NCBI RefSeq assembly: GCF_009208555.1
Contig: NZ_WFLI01000054.1
Span: forward strand, 1-33,615
Direction of reading: 5' to 3'
DNA from: Janthinobacterium violaceinigrum
GTDB taxonomy: Bacteria > Pseudomonadota > Gammaproteobacteria > Burkholderiales > Burkholderiaceae_D
DNA: 33,615 nt
Shown piece after piece: positions 33,513 through 33,615 of this stretch. The position numbers and the translations under genes are program-made. Below the pieces are notes generated by a model that did no database searches, was not told the DNA's origin, and worked only from the letters and a program-made list of their open reading frames with translations. Every line of letters begins with the position of its first letter. Position 1 is the first letter of the stretch.

Positions 33513-33615
33513 AAACTGAAGAGTTTGATCCTGGCTCAGATTGAACGCTGGCGGCATGCCTTACACATGCAAGTCGAACGGCAGCACGGAGCTTGCTCTG
33601 GTGGCGAGTGGCGAA
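33513..33615 (+). rRNA. rrs: 16S ribosomal RNA, 5' end (continues beyond window)
   Basis: The mature 5' end is set by alignment to E. coli: the universal GAGTTTGATCCTGGCTCAG starts at 33521, which puts base 1 at 33513. The variable V1 part (ACGGCAGCACGGAGCTTGC) is of the Oxalobacteraceae type. Only the first 103 nt are in the window. Confidence 0.97.

Noticed and set aside
1..33615. CRISPR arrays, insertion sequences, tRNA genes or integrase/att sites
   Set aside because: Looked for by eye and not found: no regular repeat-spacer pattern, no transposase-like protein, no cloverleaf-like sequence in the intergenic gaps.

Overview
The window is about 33.6 kb of GC-rich DNA, almost certainly chromosomal, from a betaproteobacterium of the family Oxalobacteraceae (Janthinobacterium, Massilia or Duganella type). 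This rests on the 5' end of a 16S rRNA gene at the right edge, the rrn leader next to it, the domain architectures and the GC-biased codon use. Housekeeping genes are present: phosphatidylserine synthase, a PBP5/6-type carboxypeptidase and an rRNA operon.

Left edge (1-6516, + strand): the end of a type IV secretion (T4SS) locus. It holds the C-terminal part of VirB10, then VirB11 and a VirD4 coupling protein, with a 1-nt gap and a 4-nt overlap between them. A TraX-type membrane acetyltransferase-family protein follows, then a small four-cysteine protein. The VirD4 protein is 1233 residues long. After the ATPase core and an Ala/Pro linker it carries about 600 extra residues that look like a degenerate methyltransferase fold, a TPR-like helical stretch and a GNAT-like end. 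This is one of the two most unusual things in the window.

Middle (6526-23694): an orphan Hpt phosphotransfer protein, a CAP-domain lipoprotein with a TTG start, phosphatidylserine synthase, and a TetR regulator followed by an aldo/keto reductase. Divergent from the TetR gene is a three-subunit membrane dehydrogenase of the gluconate/fructose dehydrogenase type: a Tat-exported small subunit, a GMC flavoprotein with a cysteine cluster, and a triheme cytochrome c. It ends at a strong bidirectional terminator shared with the convergent D-Ala-D-Ala carboxypeptidase gene. Further minus-strand genes encode an alpha/beta hydrolase, a thioredoxin-like [2Fe-2S] ferredoxin and a VanZ-family protein. Next is a complete MCE (Mla/Pqi-like) lipid transporter operon (STAS-MlaE permease, MlaF ATPase, MlaD-like MCE protein, PqiC-like lipoprotein), and a B12-binding radical SAM protein.

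Right part (23827-33119, + strand): a five-gene, translationally coupled yfaA-yfaT-yfaS-yfaQ-yfaP cluster (DUF2138, DUF1175, bacterial alpha-2-macroglobulin, DUF2300, DUF2135). By eye, YfaS keeps an intact CxEQ thioester motif. YfaT has the motif spacing of NlpC/P60 peptidases. YfaQ combines a PBP-like SxxK domain, a SpoIID-like lytic transglycosylase domain and a C-terminal HExxH motif. Together this suggests an envelope system that couples a protease trap to peptidoglycan remodelling, which is the best candidate for an underdescribed system here.

Right edge (33120-33615): two tandem sigma70-type rrn promoters, the first only 7 bp after the yfaP stop codon. A leader with a boxA-like element and two UUCG-capped hairpins follows, and then the first ~100 nt of 16S rRNA.
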